DNA of 64,000 nucleotides from Hydrogenophaga crocea (GCF_011388215.1 NZ_CP049989.1:2170001-2234000); one strand, 5' to 3'; counted from the stretch's first letter, positions 24,192 to 33,283 are shown. The notes: generated by a model from the letters alone, not told the origin. Program-made: numbers and translations.

Positions 24192-24724
24192 GCCTTCACC
24201 TCCTGCCGCGGCGCGGGCGCGCTGCGCACCCACTGCGCCACCGCGCTCACGAGTTCGGGGATCGGGCGCATCGCGTCGAGCGCGAGCACGCCGGGCTCGG
24301 CGCTCGGGTCTTCGAGCGCTTCGAACTGGCTGTCGACCAGGCTCACCGGAAACAGGTGGCCGGGCCGCGTGGCCACGCGCTCGCGCGCCTGTTCACGCGT
24401 GAGCTGCAGGAACACGAAGCGCAGGCCCGGTGCGGCCGCGCGCAGGCGGTCGCGGTAGCGGCGCTTGAGCGAGGAGCAGGTGAGCACCACGCCCTCGGGG
24501 CGCAGCGCGAGCTGCTCGGCCAGGGTATCGAGCCAGGCGGCGCGGTCGTCGTCGCTGAGCGCGATGCCCGAGCGCATCTTGGCGACGTTGGCCGCGGGGT
24601 GGAAGTCGTCACCCTCCAGCAGCGGCAGGCCCAGGGCCCGGGCGCCATGCTGGCCCAGGCTGGACTTGCCGCAGCCGGCCACGCCCATGACGACGAGGCG
24701 GGTGGGAACGGGGTTGAGGGTCAT
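24188..24724 (-). CDS. gntK: gluconokinase
   Basis: A 178-residue GntK-type kinase that phosphorylates D-gluconate to 6-phosphogluconate. The Walker A motif GVAGCGKSS is at residues 14-22, and the family motif EGDDFHP at about 37-43, with CSSLKRRYRDRLR and VSLVDSQFEALE further on. It is the first gene of an operon with dctQ-dctM-dctP. An operator-like TAGCGCT element abuts its ATG. Together these suggest uptake and phosphorylation of gluconate (or a close aldonate) under the divergent LacI-type regulator. Confidence 0.93.
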   Translation of the reverse strand: MTLNPVPTRLVVMGVAGCGKSSLGQHGARALGLPLLEGDDFHPAANVAKMRSGIALSDDDRAAWLDTLAEQLALRPEGVVLTCSSLKRRYRDRLRAAAPGLRFVFLQLTREQARERVATRPGHLFPVSLVDSQFEALEDPSAEPGVLALDAMRPIPELVSAVAQWVRSAPAPRQEVKA

Positions 24725-24740
24725 TGGTAGCGCTGTCCAA
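24724..24740. promoter_or_regulatory. LacI-type operator next to gntK
   Basis: TTGGTAGCGCTGTCCAA carries the AGCGCT core common to LacI/GntR-family operators. It lies directly upstream of the gntK ATG, so bound repressor would block elongation or initiation of the kinase-TRAP operon. A second copy of the core lies at 24853. Confidence 0.65.
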
Positions 24741-24753
24741 AGAATCCGAAAGA

Positions 24754-24777
24754 AACGGTCCTGGGGTCAGGACCGTT
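24754..24777. repeat. 10-bp perfect inverted repeat in the gntK-gntR intergenic region
   Basis: AACGGTCCTG and CAGGACCGTT are separated by GGGT. No T-run follows on either strand, so it is not an ordinary terminator. It could be a leader hairpin of the kinase-TRAP mRNA or a second regulator's site; no assignment is made. Confidence 0.5.
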
Positions 24778-24852
24778 CATGGCGATCGCTTTGCTTCGGA
24801 ATGGCTGCCCGAGTGTGGGAACATCAGGGCCAATCCGGATGCGAAGCCCGCT

Positions 24853-24868
24853 ATGGTAGCGCTATCCT
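24853..24868. promoter_or_regulatory. LacI-type operator upstream of the regulator gene
   Basis: ATGGTAGCGCTATCCT contains the 8-bp palindrome TAGCGCTA flanked by GG/CC, the same core as the site next to gntK about 130 bp away. Two sites at this spacing could support looping and autorepression. Confidence 0.65.
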
Positions 24869-24905
24869 ATTCCCCGTTCCGTCACCGCTTTGACAGGGAA
24901 AACCC

Positions 24906-25940
24906 TTGCCCCCCACCCCACCCACCGAACGCCGCCGCCGGCCCAGCGGCCGCATCACCCTGCAGGACGTGGCCCGCGAGGCCGAGGTCAGCCCCATCAC
25001 CGCGTCGCGCGCGCTGCGCGGCGAGCGTGGCGTGGCCGCCGAACTGGTGGCGCGCGTGAAAGCGGCCGCGGCCCGGCTCGGCTACGTGCCCGACCCGGCC
25101 GCGCGCGCGCTGGCCTCGGCCCGCGGCACGCAGGTGCCGGTGCTGGTGCCGCTGCTGTCGAACGCGCTGTTCGTGGACGTGATCGAGGCGGTGCACCGGG
25201 TGCTGCTGCCGCACGGCCTGCAGCCGCTGATCGGCGTGACGCACTACGACCCGATGGAAGAAGAGCAGCTGCTGCGCAGCTACCTCGCGCAGCGGCCCGC
25301 GGGGGTGCTGCTCACCGGCTTCGACCGCACCGAAGCCGCGCGCCAGCTGGTGGCCGCCAGCGGCATTCCCTGCGTGTACCTGATGGAGCTCACCGACGCG
25401 CCCGGCGTGCACTGCGTGGGCTTCTCGCAGCAGGACGCGGGCCACGCGATCACGCAGCACCTGATCGAGCGCGGCCGCCGCCGCATCGCCTTCATCGCGG
25501 CGCAGCTCGACCCGCGCGTGCTGCAGCGTGCCGAGGGCTACCGCCGCTGCCTGCGCGCCGCCGGCCTGTACGACGCGCGGCTGGAGCTGCTGAGCCCGCA
25601 GCCATCGTCCATGCGCCTGGGCGGCGAGCTGCTCGAAGACCTGCTGCGCACGCGGCCCGAGGTGGACGCGGTGTTCTTCTGCAACGACGACCTGGCCCAG
25701 GGCGGCCTGCTCGCCGCGCTGCGCCTGGGCGTGGCCGTGCCCCAGCGCATCGCGGTGGCCGGCTTCAACGACCTCTCGGGCAGCGACCAGATGCTGCCGC
25801 CGCTGACCACCGTGCGCACGCCGCGCCGCGCCATCGGCGAGGTGGGCGCGGGCATGCTGCTGTCGCTGCTGCGCGATGAGCCGCTGGCGCGCAGCAGCGC
25901 CGACCTGGGCTTCGAGCTGGTGGTGCGCGGCAGCAGCTGA
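24906..25940 (+). CDS. gntR: LacI-family regulator, GntR-like
   Basis: A 344-residue LacI-type repressor: N-terminal HTH (ITLQDVAREAEVSPITASRALRG, in pieces, about 17-40) with hinge helix (PDPAARALASARG) and a periplasmic-binding-protein-like effector domain (FFCNDDLAQGGLLAAL; VAGFNDLSGS). The effector domain resembles gluconate repressors. The start appears to be TTG at 24906 with CAGGG upstream; no in-frame ATG fits before the HTH. It is divergent from the gluconokinase/TRAP operon, with two TAGCGCT-type operators between them. Confidence 0.9.
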   Translation: MPPTPPTERRRRPSGRITLQDVAREAEVSPITASRALRGERGVAAELVARVKAAAARLGYVPDPAARALASARGTQVPVLVPLLSNALFVDVIEAVHRVLLPHGLQPLIGVTHYDPMEEEQLLRSYLAQRPAGVLLTGFDRTEAARQLVAASGIPCVYLMELTDAPGVHCVGFSQQDAGHAITQHLIERGRRRIAFIAAQLDPRVLQRAEGYRRCLRAAGLYDARLELLSPQPSSMRLGGELLEDLLRTRPEVDAVFFCNDDLAQGGLLAALRLGVAVPQRIAVAGFNDLSGSDQMLPPLTTVRTPRRAIGEVGAGMLLSLLRDEPLARSSADLGFELVVRGSS

Positions 25941-26048
25941 GGCGTGCGAGCGCCGCCCGTCAGCCCGCCGCCCGCTTGTTACAGCTGGCAACCACCGCCC
26001 CACCCCGCGTTCACCGGGCTTCAGGCGGGCAGCGGACAATCGCGCCCC

Positions 26049-28391
26049 ATGTTGCAGAACCGCTCCCGCCGGGCCGCCCTGGCCCTGGCCCTGTCCGCCG
26101 CGCTCGCGGCAGCGCTGCCGGCCACCGTATCGGCTTTCGACATGCCGTCGCTCGACCGCATCGTCCACTACCAGCCCAAGCTGCCGCTGCAGGTGTTCAC
26201 CGCCGACGGCGAAGAGATCGCGCAGTTCGGCGCCGAGCGGCGCGAGTACGTGCCGCTCGCGCGCATCCCGCTGCAGCTGCAGCAGGCGCTGCTGGCGGTG
26301 GAAGACGCGCGCTTTCGCGAGCACTCGGGCGTGGACCCCAAGGGCATGGCGCGCGCGCTGGTGGCGGTGATCACGGGCGGGCGCAAGCAGGGCGCGTCCA
26401 CCATCACGCAGCAGCTCGTGCGCACCATGCTGCTCACGCGCGAGTTCTCGGCCGAGCGCAAGGCCAAGGAGATCTGGCTCGCGCTCAAGCTCGAGAACGA
26501 GCTCTCCAAGGACCGCATCCTCGAGATCTACCTCAACGAGATCTTTCTGGGCCAGCGTGCCTATGGCTTCGCGGCCGCGGCCAAGACCTACTTCGGCAAG
26601 CCGCTCGACCAGCTCACGCTGGCCGAGAACGCCATGCTCGCGGGCCTGCCGCAGAACCCCTATTACGCCAACCCGGTGGCGAACTTCCAGCGCGCCACGC
26701 AGCGCCAGCGCGTGGTGCTCGAGCGCATGCGCGAGACCGGCGTGATCACCGAACAGCAGCTCGCGGCCGCGCGCGCCGAGAAGCTCGTGATCCGCACGCC
26801 CGGCCTGCGCAGCGTGCACGCCGCCCACGTGGCCGAGATGGCGCGCCGCGCGGTGGTGGAGCGCTTCGGCACCGAGGCCTATTCCAGCGGCCTGCGCGTG
26901 ACCACCTCGCTCGTGGCCGCCGACCAGCGCGCGGCCCACGCCGCGGTGCAGCGCGGCGTGCTGGCCTTCGAGCGGCGCGGCGCCTGGCGCGGGCCCGAAG
27001 ACACCGAATCGCTGCCCGCGGGCACGGGCGCCGAGCTCGAACGCGCCGCGGCCGAGGCGCTCAAGGACCACCGCGACGACGAGACCCTGCGCGTGGGCAT
27101 CGTGCTCGACGCCAACCCCAAGGCCGTGCAGGTGCAGCTCGCCACCGGCGAGCGCGTGACGCTGCAGGGCGAGGGCCTGCGCTGGGCGCAGCGCGGGCTC
27201 GATCCCAAGGCCAAGGCGCCGCTCAAGCTCGCGCGCGGCGCGATCGTGCGCGTGGTGAGCACGGGCAAGGCCAAGGACAGGAAGACCGATGTGTGGGCCA
27301 TTTCGCAGTGGCCCGAGGTCGAGGCCGCGCTGGTCGCCATGGACCCGCAGAGCGGCCGCATCCGCGCGCTGGTGGGCGGCTTCGACTTCACCAACCAGCC
27401 GTTCAACCACGTCACCCAGGGCTGGCGCCAGCCGGGCTCGGCGATCAAGCCGCTGCTGTACTCGGCCGCGCTCGAATCGCGCGTGATGCCGGGCACGCTG
27501 GTGGACGACCTGCCCTTCACCGCGGCCAACGGCTGGAGCCCCACCAACAGCAACCACCAGACGCTGGGCCCGATCACGGTGCGCCACGCGCTCGCGGTGT
27601 CGAGCAACCTCGCGAGCATCCGCGTGCTGCAGCACGTGGGCACGCCCACGGCGCGCGACTGGCTGGGCCGCTTTGGCCTCGACCCGGCGCGCCAGCCCGA
27701 CGACCTCACGCTCGCGCTCGGCACCGGCAGCGCCACGCCGATCCAGATGGTGCAGGCCTATGCCACGCTGGCCAACGGCGGCTGGCGCGTGCCGCCCGTG
27801 GTGATCGAGAAGATCACCGACGCGCAGGGCAAGGTGCTGTTCGAAGCGCCGCCGGCCGCTCCGCTCACCGAAGACACCCGCGCCATTCCCGCGCGCAATG
27901 CCTACGTGATGTCCAGCCTGCTCAACGAGGTGACGCGCAGCGGCACCGCGGCGCGCGCGCAGGCCGTGCTCAAGCGGCCCGACATCTACGGCAAGACCGG
28001 CACCACCAACGAGGCGGTCGACGCCTGGTTCGTGGGCTTCCAGCCCACGCTGGCCACGGCCGTCTGGGTGGGTTACGACAAGCCGCGCAGCCTGGGCGGC
28101 GCCGAATCGGGCGGGCGCATCGCGCTGCCGATCTGGACCGACTACATGGGCGTGGCGCTCAAGGGCAAACCGGTGCAGCCCCTGCCCGAGCCGCCCGAGG
28201 GCGTGGTGGCCAGCGGCGGCGATCTGGTCTACAGCGAATGGCGCGACGGCGGCTGGGTGTCGGCCATCTCGGACACCGCGGGCGTGCAGTACCAGAGCAG
28301 CTTCGGCGCCGGCGTGGGCCGCGTGTTCGACGCCATCGGCGACTGGCTGCGCAGCGGCCGGCCCGCACAGCCCCAGCCGCCGGGGCAGTGA
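26049..28391 (+). CDS. mrcA: penicillin-binding protein 1A (bifunctional)
   Basis: A 780-residue class A PBP that polymerises and cross-links peptidoglycan at the inner membrane. Residues about 8-30 form the membrane anchor. The GT51 domain shows AVEDARFREHSGVD (catalytic Glu85), QGASTITQQLVR and KEIWLALKLENELSKDRILEIYLNE (in pieces). The transpeptidase has Ser464-x-x-Lys467 (SAIK), Ser518-Ser-Asn520 and Lys649-Thr-Gly (KTGTTN). The start ATG 26049 precedes the anchor; the frame is open upstream only as background. Confidence 0.95.
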   Translation: MLQNRSRRAALALALSAALAAALPATVSAFDMPSLDRIVHYQPKLPLQVFTADGEEIAQFGAERREYVPLARIPLQLQQALLAVEDARFREHSGVDPKGMARALVAVITGGRKQGASTITQQLVRTMLLTREFSAERKAKEIWLALKLENELSKDRILEIYLNEIFLGQRAYGFAAAAKTYFGKPLDQLTLAENAMLAGLPQNPYYANPVANFQRATQRQRVVLERMRETGVITEQQLAAARAEKLVIRTPGLRSVHAAHVAEMARRAVVERFGTEAYSSGLRVTTSLVAADQRAAHAAVQRGVLAFERRGAWRGPEDTESLPAGTGAELERAAAEALKDHRDDETLRVGIVLDANPKAVQVQLATGERVTLQGEGLRWAQRGLDPKAKAPLKLARGAIVRVVSTGKAKDRKTDVWAISQWPEVEAALVAMDPQSGRIRALVGGFDFTNQPFNHVTQGWRQPGSAIKPLLYSAALESRVMPGTLVDDLPFTAANGWSPTNSNHQTLGPITVRHALAVSSNLASIRVLQHVGTPTARDWLGRFGLDPARQPDDLTLALGTGSATPIQMVQAYATLANGGWRVPPVVIEKITDAQGKVLFEAPPAAPLTEDTRAIPARNAYVMSSLLNEVTRSGTAARAQAVLKRPDIYGKTGTTNEAVDAWFVGFQPTLATAVWVGYDKPRSLGGAESGGRIALPIWTDYMGVALKGKPVQPLPEPPEGVVASGGDLVYSEWRDGGWVSAISDTAGVQYQSSFGAGVGRVFDAIGDWLRSGRPAQPQPPGQ

Positions 28392-28435
28392 GGCCCGGGC
28401 GCGGGCCTCACTGAGCGGCCTTCACGGCGCGGGGA

Positions 28436-29416
28436 TCAGCCCGCGCAGATGCGGGCCTTGGCCTCGGCGTACTCGCGCTGGAAGCGCGCCACCAGTTCGC
28501 CCGCGCCGGTGATCTCGCGGATCGCGCCGATGCCCTGGCCGCAGCCCCAGATGTCGCGCCAGGCCTTGGCCGCGTTCGCGCCCTCGCCGGTCGAGAAGTT
28601 CATCTTGCTCGGGTCGCTCTCGGGCAGGTTGTCGGGGTCCATGCCGGCGTTGCGGATCGAGCCCTTGAGGTAGTTGCCGTGCACGCCGGTGTAGAAGTTG
28701 CTGTAGACGATGTCGTCGGAGTTGCTCTCGACGATCATCTGCTTGTAGCCCTCGACGGCGCGCGCCTCGTGCGTGGCGATGAAGGCCGAGCCGATGTAGG
28801 CCAGGTCGGCGCCCATGGCCTGCGCGGCCAGGATCGCGCCGCCCGAGGCGATGGAGCCCGACAGCGCCACCGGGCCGCCGAACCACTCGCGGATCTCCTG
28901 CACCATGGCGAACGGGCTCTTCACGCTCGCGTGGCCGCCGGCGCCCGCGGCCACCGGAATCAGCCCGTCGGCGCCCTTCTCGATCGCCTTGTGCGCGAAC
29001 ACGTTGTTGATCACGTCGTGCATGACGATGCCGCCCCAGGCGTGCACCGCCTGGTTCACGTCTTCGCGCGCGCCCAGGCTGGTGATGATGATGGGCACCT
29101 GGTACTTGGCGCACAGGGCCATGTCCTGCTCGAGCCGGTCGTTGCTCTTGTGCACGATCTGGTTGATCGCGAAGGGCGCGGCCGGCTTGTCGGGGTTGGC
29201 CTTGTTGTGCGCGGCGATGCCCTCGGTGATCTCGGCCAGCCACTCGTCGAGCTGCGAGGCCGGGCGCGCGTTGAGCGCCGGCATCGAGCCCACCACGCCC
29301 GCCTTGCATTGCGCGAGCACGAGCTTGGGGTTGCTGATGATGAACAGCGGCGAGCCGATCACCGGGAACTTGAGGTTCTTGAGGACCGGGGGCAGGTAAC
29401 GCTCGGGTGCGGGCAT
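28436..29416 (-). CDS. nitronate monooxygenase-family flavin oxidoreductase
   Basis: A 326-residue FMN-dependent TIM-barrel protein of the nitronate monooxygenase/2-nitropropane dioxygenase family. It has FPVIGSPLFIISNPKLV at the start, the FMN-binding AAGAGGHAS with the catalytic-type His, and SGSIASGGAILAAQAMGADLAYIGSAF (in pieces). It lies 19 bp after an acyl-CoA dehydrogenase gene on the same strand. In this context members often act as enoyl-reductase-like or unknown oxidoreductases rather than true nitronate oxidases. Confidence 0.88.
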   Translation of the reverse strand: MPAPERYLPPVLKNLKFPVIGSPLFIISNPKLVLAQCKAGVVGSMPALNARPASQLDEWLAEITEGIAAHNKANPDKPAAPFAINQIVHKSNDRLEQDMALCAKYQVPIIITSLGAREDVNQAVHAWGGIVMHDVINNVFAHKAIEKGADGLIPVAAGAGGHASVKSPFAMVQEIREWFGGPVALSGSIASGGAILAAQAMGADLAYIGSAFIATHEARAVEGYKQMIVESNSDDIVYSNFYTGVHGNYLKGSIRNAGMDPDNLPESDPSKMNFSTGEGANAAKAWRDIWGCGQGIGAIREITGAGELVARFQREYAEAKARICAG

Positions 29417-29435
29417 GGTGTCTCCGTTGGAAGGA

Positions 29436-31226
29436 TCAGAACGCTTCGAGGGCCATGGCCGTCACGCCCTCGGCGCCCTCGACGATGGACGCCGCCACGC
29501 CCGGGGCGCGGCTGAGGATGTGGTCGGCATAGAAGCGCGCGGTGGTGATCTTGGCCTGCATGAAGGCTTTGTCCTGTCCCTTGGCCGACAGGTCTTCGGC
29601 CACGAGCAGGGCGCGCGCCAGTTGCCAGCCCGCCATGAGATTGCCCGCGAGCATCAGGTAGGGCACGCTGCCCGCGAAGGCCGCGTTGGGGTTGGCCTTG
29701 GTGTTGGCGGCGATGAAGTCCACCGCCTGCTCGAAGGCCTCGCGCGCGGCCGTCAGGCGCTTGGCCACCGCCCGGGCGTTGTCGCTGCCCGAGCGGGCGA
29801 GCTCGGCTTCGGTGGTGCGCACCTGGCCGGCGATGGCCTTGGCCACGGTGCCCCCGTCGCGCGCGGTCTTGCGGCCCACGAGGTCGTTGGCCTGGATCGC
29901 GGTGGTGCCTTCGTAGATGGTGAGGATCTTGGCGTCGCGGTAGTGCTGGGCCGCGCCGGTTTCTTCGATGAAACCCATGCCGCCGTGCACCTGCACACCC
30001 AGGCTGGTGACCTCCAGGCTCATCTCGGTGCTGTAGCCCTTCACCAGCGGCACCAGGAATTCGTAGAAGGCCTGGTTCTGCTTGCGCACCTCGGCGTCCG
30101 GGTGGTGGTGGGCCGCGTCGTAGGCGGCCGCGGCCACGCTGGCCATGGCGCGGCAGCCCTCGGTGGCGGCGCGCATGGTCATGAGCATGCGCTTGACGTC
30201 GGGGTGGTGGATGATGGGCGCGGCGGTGTTCAGGCTGCCGTCCACCGGGCGGCTCTGCACGCGGTCGCGCGCGTACTGCACGGCCTGCTGGTAGGCGCGC
30301 TCGCTGATCGCGATGCCCTGCACGCCCACGGCGTAGCGCGCGGCGTTCATCATGATGAACATGTATTCGAGGCCGCGGTTTTCCTGGCCCACCAGGGTAC
30401 CGATGGCGCCGCCGTGGTCACCGTACTGCAGCACGGCCGTGGGGCTGGCCTTGATGCCGAGCTTGTGCTCGATGCTCACGCAGTGCACGTCGTTGCGCGC
30501 GCCCAGCGAACCGTCGGCGTTGACCAGGAACTTGGGCACCACGAACAGGCTGATGCCCTTGACGCCCTCGGGCGCGCCGACCACGCGCGCCAGCACCAGG
30601 TGCACGATGTTGTCGGCCATGTCGTGCTCGCCGTAGGTGATGTAGATCTTGGTGCCGAAGATCTTGTAGGTGCCGTCGGGCTGCGGCTCGGCGCGGGTGC
30701 GCACGGCGGCCAGGTCCGAGCCGGCCTGCGGCTCGGTGAGGTTCATGGTGCCGGTCCATTCGCCGCTGATGAGCTTGGGCAGGTAGGTGTCCTTCTGCGC
30801 GTCGCTGCCCGCGGTCAGCAGGGCTTCGATGGCGCCGTCGGTGAGCAGCGGGCACAGCGCGAAGCTCAGGTTGGCGCTGTTGAGCATTTCGCCGCAGGCC
30901 GAACCGATGGTCTTGGGCAGGCCCTGGCCACCGAAATCGGTGGGGTGCTGCAGGCCCTGCCAGCCGCCCTCGGCGTACTGGCGGTAGGCGTCCTTGAAGC
31001 CGGGCGTTGTGGTGACCACGCCGTCTTTCACGAACGAGGGCTTGAGGTCGCCCTCGCGGTTGAGCGGGGCCACCACGCCCTCATTGAGCTTGGCGCATTC
31101 CTCGAGCACCGCCTGAGCGGTTTCCAGGCCCGCGTCTTCGAAGCCGGGCAGTTGGGCAACCTGGTCGATGCGCGCCAGGTGCTCGATGTTGAACAGCATG
31201 TCCTTGACGGGGGCGGTGTAGCTCAT
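29436..31226 (-). CDS. acyl-CoA dehydrogenase (long, DmdC-like subgroup)
   Basis: A 596-residue FAD-dependent acyl-CoA dehydrogenase with the extra C-terminal domain of the DmdC/AidB-like subgroup. Visible are the MNLTEPQAGSDLAAVRTRA FAD/substrate segment, the HGGMGFIEET loop and the catalytic-glutamate loop TIYEGTTAIQANDL. ATG 31226 was chosen over an ATG seven codons upstream because similarity begins at MSYTAP. Electrons should pass to the ETF encoded just upstream on the same strand, although a terminator separates the two transcripts. It is followed by the nitronate monooxygenase-like gene. Confidence 0.92.
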   Translation of the reverse strand: MSYTAPVKDMLFNIEHLARIDQVAQLPGFEDAGLETAQAVLEECAKLNEGVVAPLNREGDLKPSFVKDGVVTTTPGFKDAYRQYAEGGWQGLQHPTDFGGQGLPKTIGSACGEMLNSANLSFALCPLLTDGAIEALLTAGSDAQKDTYLPKLISGEWTGTMNLTEPQAGSDLAAVRTRAEPQPDGTYKIFGTKIYITYGEHDMADNIVHLVLARVVGAPEGVKGISLFVVPKFLVNADGSLGARNDVHCVSIEHKLGIKASPTAVLQYGDHGGAIGTLVGQENRGLEYMFIMMNAARYAVGVQGIAISERAYQQAVQYARDRVQSRPVDGSLNTAAPIIHHPDVKRMLMTMRAATEGCRAMASVAAAAYDAAHHHPDAEVRKQNQAFYEFLVPLVKGYSTEMSLEVTSLGVQVHGGMGFIEETGAAQHYRDAKILTIYEGTTAIQANDLVGRKTARDGGTVAKAIAGQVRTTEAELARSGSDNARAVAKRLTAAREAFEQAVDFIAANTKANPNAAFAGSVPYLMLAGNLMAGWQLARALLVAEDLSAKGQDKAFMQAKITTARFYADHILSRAPGVAASIVEGAEGVTAMALEAF

Positions 31227-31255
31227 GGGGTGTCTCCGGGAAAGCAAAGATGCAG

Positions 31256-31283
31256 AAAAAAGGGCATCGCAAGCGATGCCCTT
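31256..31283 (-). terminator. intrinsic terminator after etfA
   Basis: On the minus strand an 11-bp stem AAGGGCATCGC/GCGATGCCCTT with a two-base loop runs into six T residues. It begins 17 bases after the etfA stop and would separate etfBA from the acyl-CoA dehydrogenase gene. Confidence 0.92.
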
Positions 31284-31299
31284 GGGGATGCGCTGCCGA

Positions 31300-32232
31300 T
31301 CAGAGCGCCTTGACGATCTCGGGCACGGCCTCGAAGAGGTCGGCCTCCAGGCCGTAGTCGGCCACGCTGAAGATCGGGGCCTCGGGGTCCTTGTTGATCG
31401 CGACGATCACCTTGGAGTCCTTCATGCCGGCCAGGTGCTGGATGGCGCCCGAGATGCCCGCGGCGATGTAGAGCTGCGGCGCCACGATCTTGCCGGTCTG
31501 GCCGACCTGCAGGTCGTTGGGCGCGTAGCCCGCGTCCACCGCGGCGCGGCTGGCGCCGATGGCGGCGCCGAGCTTGTCGGCCAGCGGCGTGATGACCTCG
31601 GTGAACTTCTCGGCGCTGCCCAGGGCGCGGCCGCCCGAGACGATGATCTTGGCCGCGGTGAGCTCGGGGCGGTCGCTCTTGGCGATCTCGCTGCCCACGA
31701 AGGTGCTCTTGCCCGAATCGGCCACGGCGCTGGCGCTCTCCACGGCGGCGCTGCCACCGCTGGCGGCGGCGGCGTCGAAGCCGGTGGTGCGCACGGTGAT
31801 GACCTTGACCTTGTCGCCGCTCTGCACGGTGGCGATGGCGTTGCCCGCGTAGATCGGGCGCTCGAAGGTGTCGGCGCTCACGACCTTGGTGACGTCGCTG
31901 AGCTGCGCCACATCGAGCAGCGCGGCCACGCGCGGGGCCACGTTCTTGCCCGAGGCGGTGGCGGGGAACAGGATGTGGCTGTAGTTGGCGGCCAGTGCGA
32001 TGACCTGCGCGGCCACGTTCTCGGCCAGGCCGTGGGCGAAGCCCTCGGCGTCGGCGTGGATCACCTTGCTCACGCCGGCGATCTGGCTGGCCGCCTGGGC
32101 GGCCGCCGCGGCGTTGTGGCCCGCGACCAGCACGTGCACCTCGCCGCCGCATTGCGCGGCCGCGGTCACGGTGTTGAGGGTGGCGCCCTTGATGGCGGCG
32201 TTGTCGTGTTCGGCAATAACCAGTGCAGTCAT
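31300..32232 (-). CDS. etfA: electron transfer flavoprotein alpha subunit
   Basis: A 310-residue ETF alpha subunit, which carries the FAD of the heterodimer that moves electrons from acyl-CoA dehydrogenases to ETF-ubiquinone oxidoreductase. The C-terminal FAD domain has [12 protein letters not shown] and the family signature [20 protein letters not shown] (about residues 225-245). It is 13 bp after etfB and is ended by a strong terminator. Confidence 0.97.
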   Translation of the reverse strand: MTALVIAEHDNAAIKGATLNTVTAAAQCGGEVHVLVAGHNAAAAAQAASQIAGVSKVIHADAEGFAHGLAENVAAQVIALAANYSHILFPATASGKNVAPRVAALLDVAQLSDVTKVVSADTFERPIYAGNAIATVQSGDKVKVITVRTTGFDAAAASGGSAAVESASAVADSGKSTFVGSEIAKSDRPELTAAKIIVSGGRALGSAEKFTEVITPLADKLGAAIGASRAAVDAGYAPNDLQVGQTGKIVAPQLYIAAGISGAIQHLAGMKDSKVIVAINKDPEAPIFSVADYGLEADLFEAVPEIVKAL

Positions 32233-32245
32233 TTCAGTGCGCTCC

Positions 32246-32995
32246 TCAGATCACCTTGGCTTCGTTCTTGAGCTTGCTCACAAGGGTGGCCACATCGGGC
32301 ACCTTCACGCCGGCGCCGCGCTTGGGCGGCTCGCTCACCTTGAGGGTCTTGATGCGCGGGGCCACGTCCACGCCGAGGTCCTCGGGCTTGATGGTCTCCA
32401 GCGGCTTCTTCTTGGCCTTCATGATGTTGGGCAGCGTCACGTAGCGCGGCTCGTTCAGACGCAGGTCGGTGGTGACCACGGCGGGCATGGCCACCGAGAG
32501 CGTCTCCAGGCCGCCGTCGACCTCGCGGGTCACTTTGGCGTTCTGGCCGTCGATCTCGACCTTGCTCGCGAAGGTCGCCTGCGGCAGGCCGGCCAGCGCG
32601 GCCAGCATCTGGCCGGTCTGGTTGCAGTCGTCGTCGATCGCCTGCTTGCCCAGGATCACCAGGCCGGGCTGTTCCTTGTCCACCAGCGCCTTGAGCAGCT
32701 TGGCCACGGCCAGCGGCTGCAGTTCGGCATCAGTCTCGACCAGGATGGCGCGGTCGGCGCCGATGGCCATGGCCGTGCGCAGCGTTTCCTGGCACTGCGC
32801 CACGCCGCAGGAGACGGCGATCACCTCGGTGGCCGCACCCTTTTCTTTCAGGCGCACCGCCTCTTCCACGGCGATCTCGTCGAAGGGGTTCATGGACATC
32901 TTCACGTTGGCGATGTCCACTCCGCTGCCGTCGCTCTTCACGCGGACTTTCACGTTGTAGTCGACCACGCGCTTGACGGGGACGAGGACCTTCAT
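32246..32995 (-). CDS. etfB: electron transfer flavoprotein beta subunit
   Basis: A 249-residue ETF beta subunit that binds AMP and contacts dehydrogenase partners. It starts [19 protein letters not shown] and contains [16 protein letters not shown]. The docking-loop region [20 protein letters not shown] (in the last third) includes the leucine-containing recognition loop. AGGAG lies nine bases before ATG. It is the first gene of etfBA, with a 16-bp palindrome 38 bases upstream. Confidence 0.97.
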   Translation of the reverse strand: MKVLVPVKRVVDYNVKVRVKSDGSGVDIANVKMSMNPFDEIAVEEAVRLKEKGAATEVIAVSCGVAQCQETLRTAMAIGADRAILVETDAELQPLAVAKLLKALVDKEQPGLVILGKQAIDDDCNQTGQMLAALAGLPQATFASKVEIDGQNAKVTREVDGGLETLSVAMPAVVTTDLRLNEPRYVTLPNIMKAKKKPLETIKPEDLGVDVAPRIKTLKVSEPPKRGAGVKVPDVATLVSKLKNEAKVI

Positions 32996-33033
32996 GCTGG
33001 CTTGCTCCTATGGTGGTTGATGCGGTCGCGCAA

Positions 33034-33049
33034 TTGACGTGCACGTCAA
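33034..33049. promoter_or_regulatory. 16-bp perfect palindrome upstream of etfB
   Basis: TTGACGTGCACGTCAA reads the same on both strands and lies 38 bases before the etfB start. Palindromes of ACGTnnACGT type have been reported for regulators of acyl-CoA and branched-chain amino-acid catabolism in proteobacteria (LiuR-like, MerR family). Placement fits a repressor or activator site of etfBA. The identity of the regulator is not known from this window. Confidence 0.65.
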
Positions 33050-33179
33050 CTCGGCATTGTAGGCGCGGGTCTGGTGCGGGCCGCCCGCCGAAAAGCGAAC
33101 GATCGTGCTTTTTTGATTATAGAGATACCGGCACGGGCATCTTCGAATACCCCTGCGCGCACTTGTCGTTGCGCCGACA

Positions 33180-33203
33180 TTCGCCGACCGTTGGGTCGGC
33201 GAA
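33180..33203. repeat. 10-bp perfect inverted repeat between etfB and the second TRAP operon
   Basis: TTCGCCGACC and GGTCGGCGAA are separated by GTTG, in the 317-bp gap between the divergent etfB and dctP genes. No T-run follows. It may be an operator or a leader hairpin. The rest of this gap holds an AT-rich promoter-like stretch near 33108-33125 and the repeats listed next; no gene is seen. Confidence 0.5.
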
Positions 33204-33246
33204 CCCGGGTAAGTCTGGAGCCTCAGGCACGAACCCAAGGCCTATA

Positions 33247-33283
33247 TTGGGTCACCACCCGTTGGTTATGTTGGATCACCAAA
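33247..33283. promoter_or_regulatory. direct repeats TTGG(G/A)TCACCA upstream of dctP
   Basis: TTGGGTCACCA (33247-33257) and TTGGATCACCA (33271-33281) are spaced by 24 bp, about two helical turns, 30 bases before the dctP ATG. The TTGG/ACCA halves resemble sites of GntR-family regulators that often govern TRAP operons. A TATATT -10-like hexamer overlaps the first copy. Confidence 0.4.
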
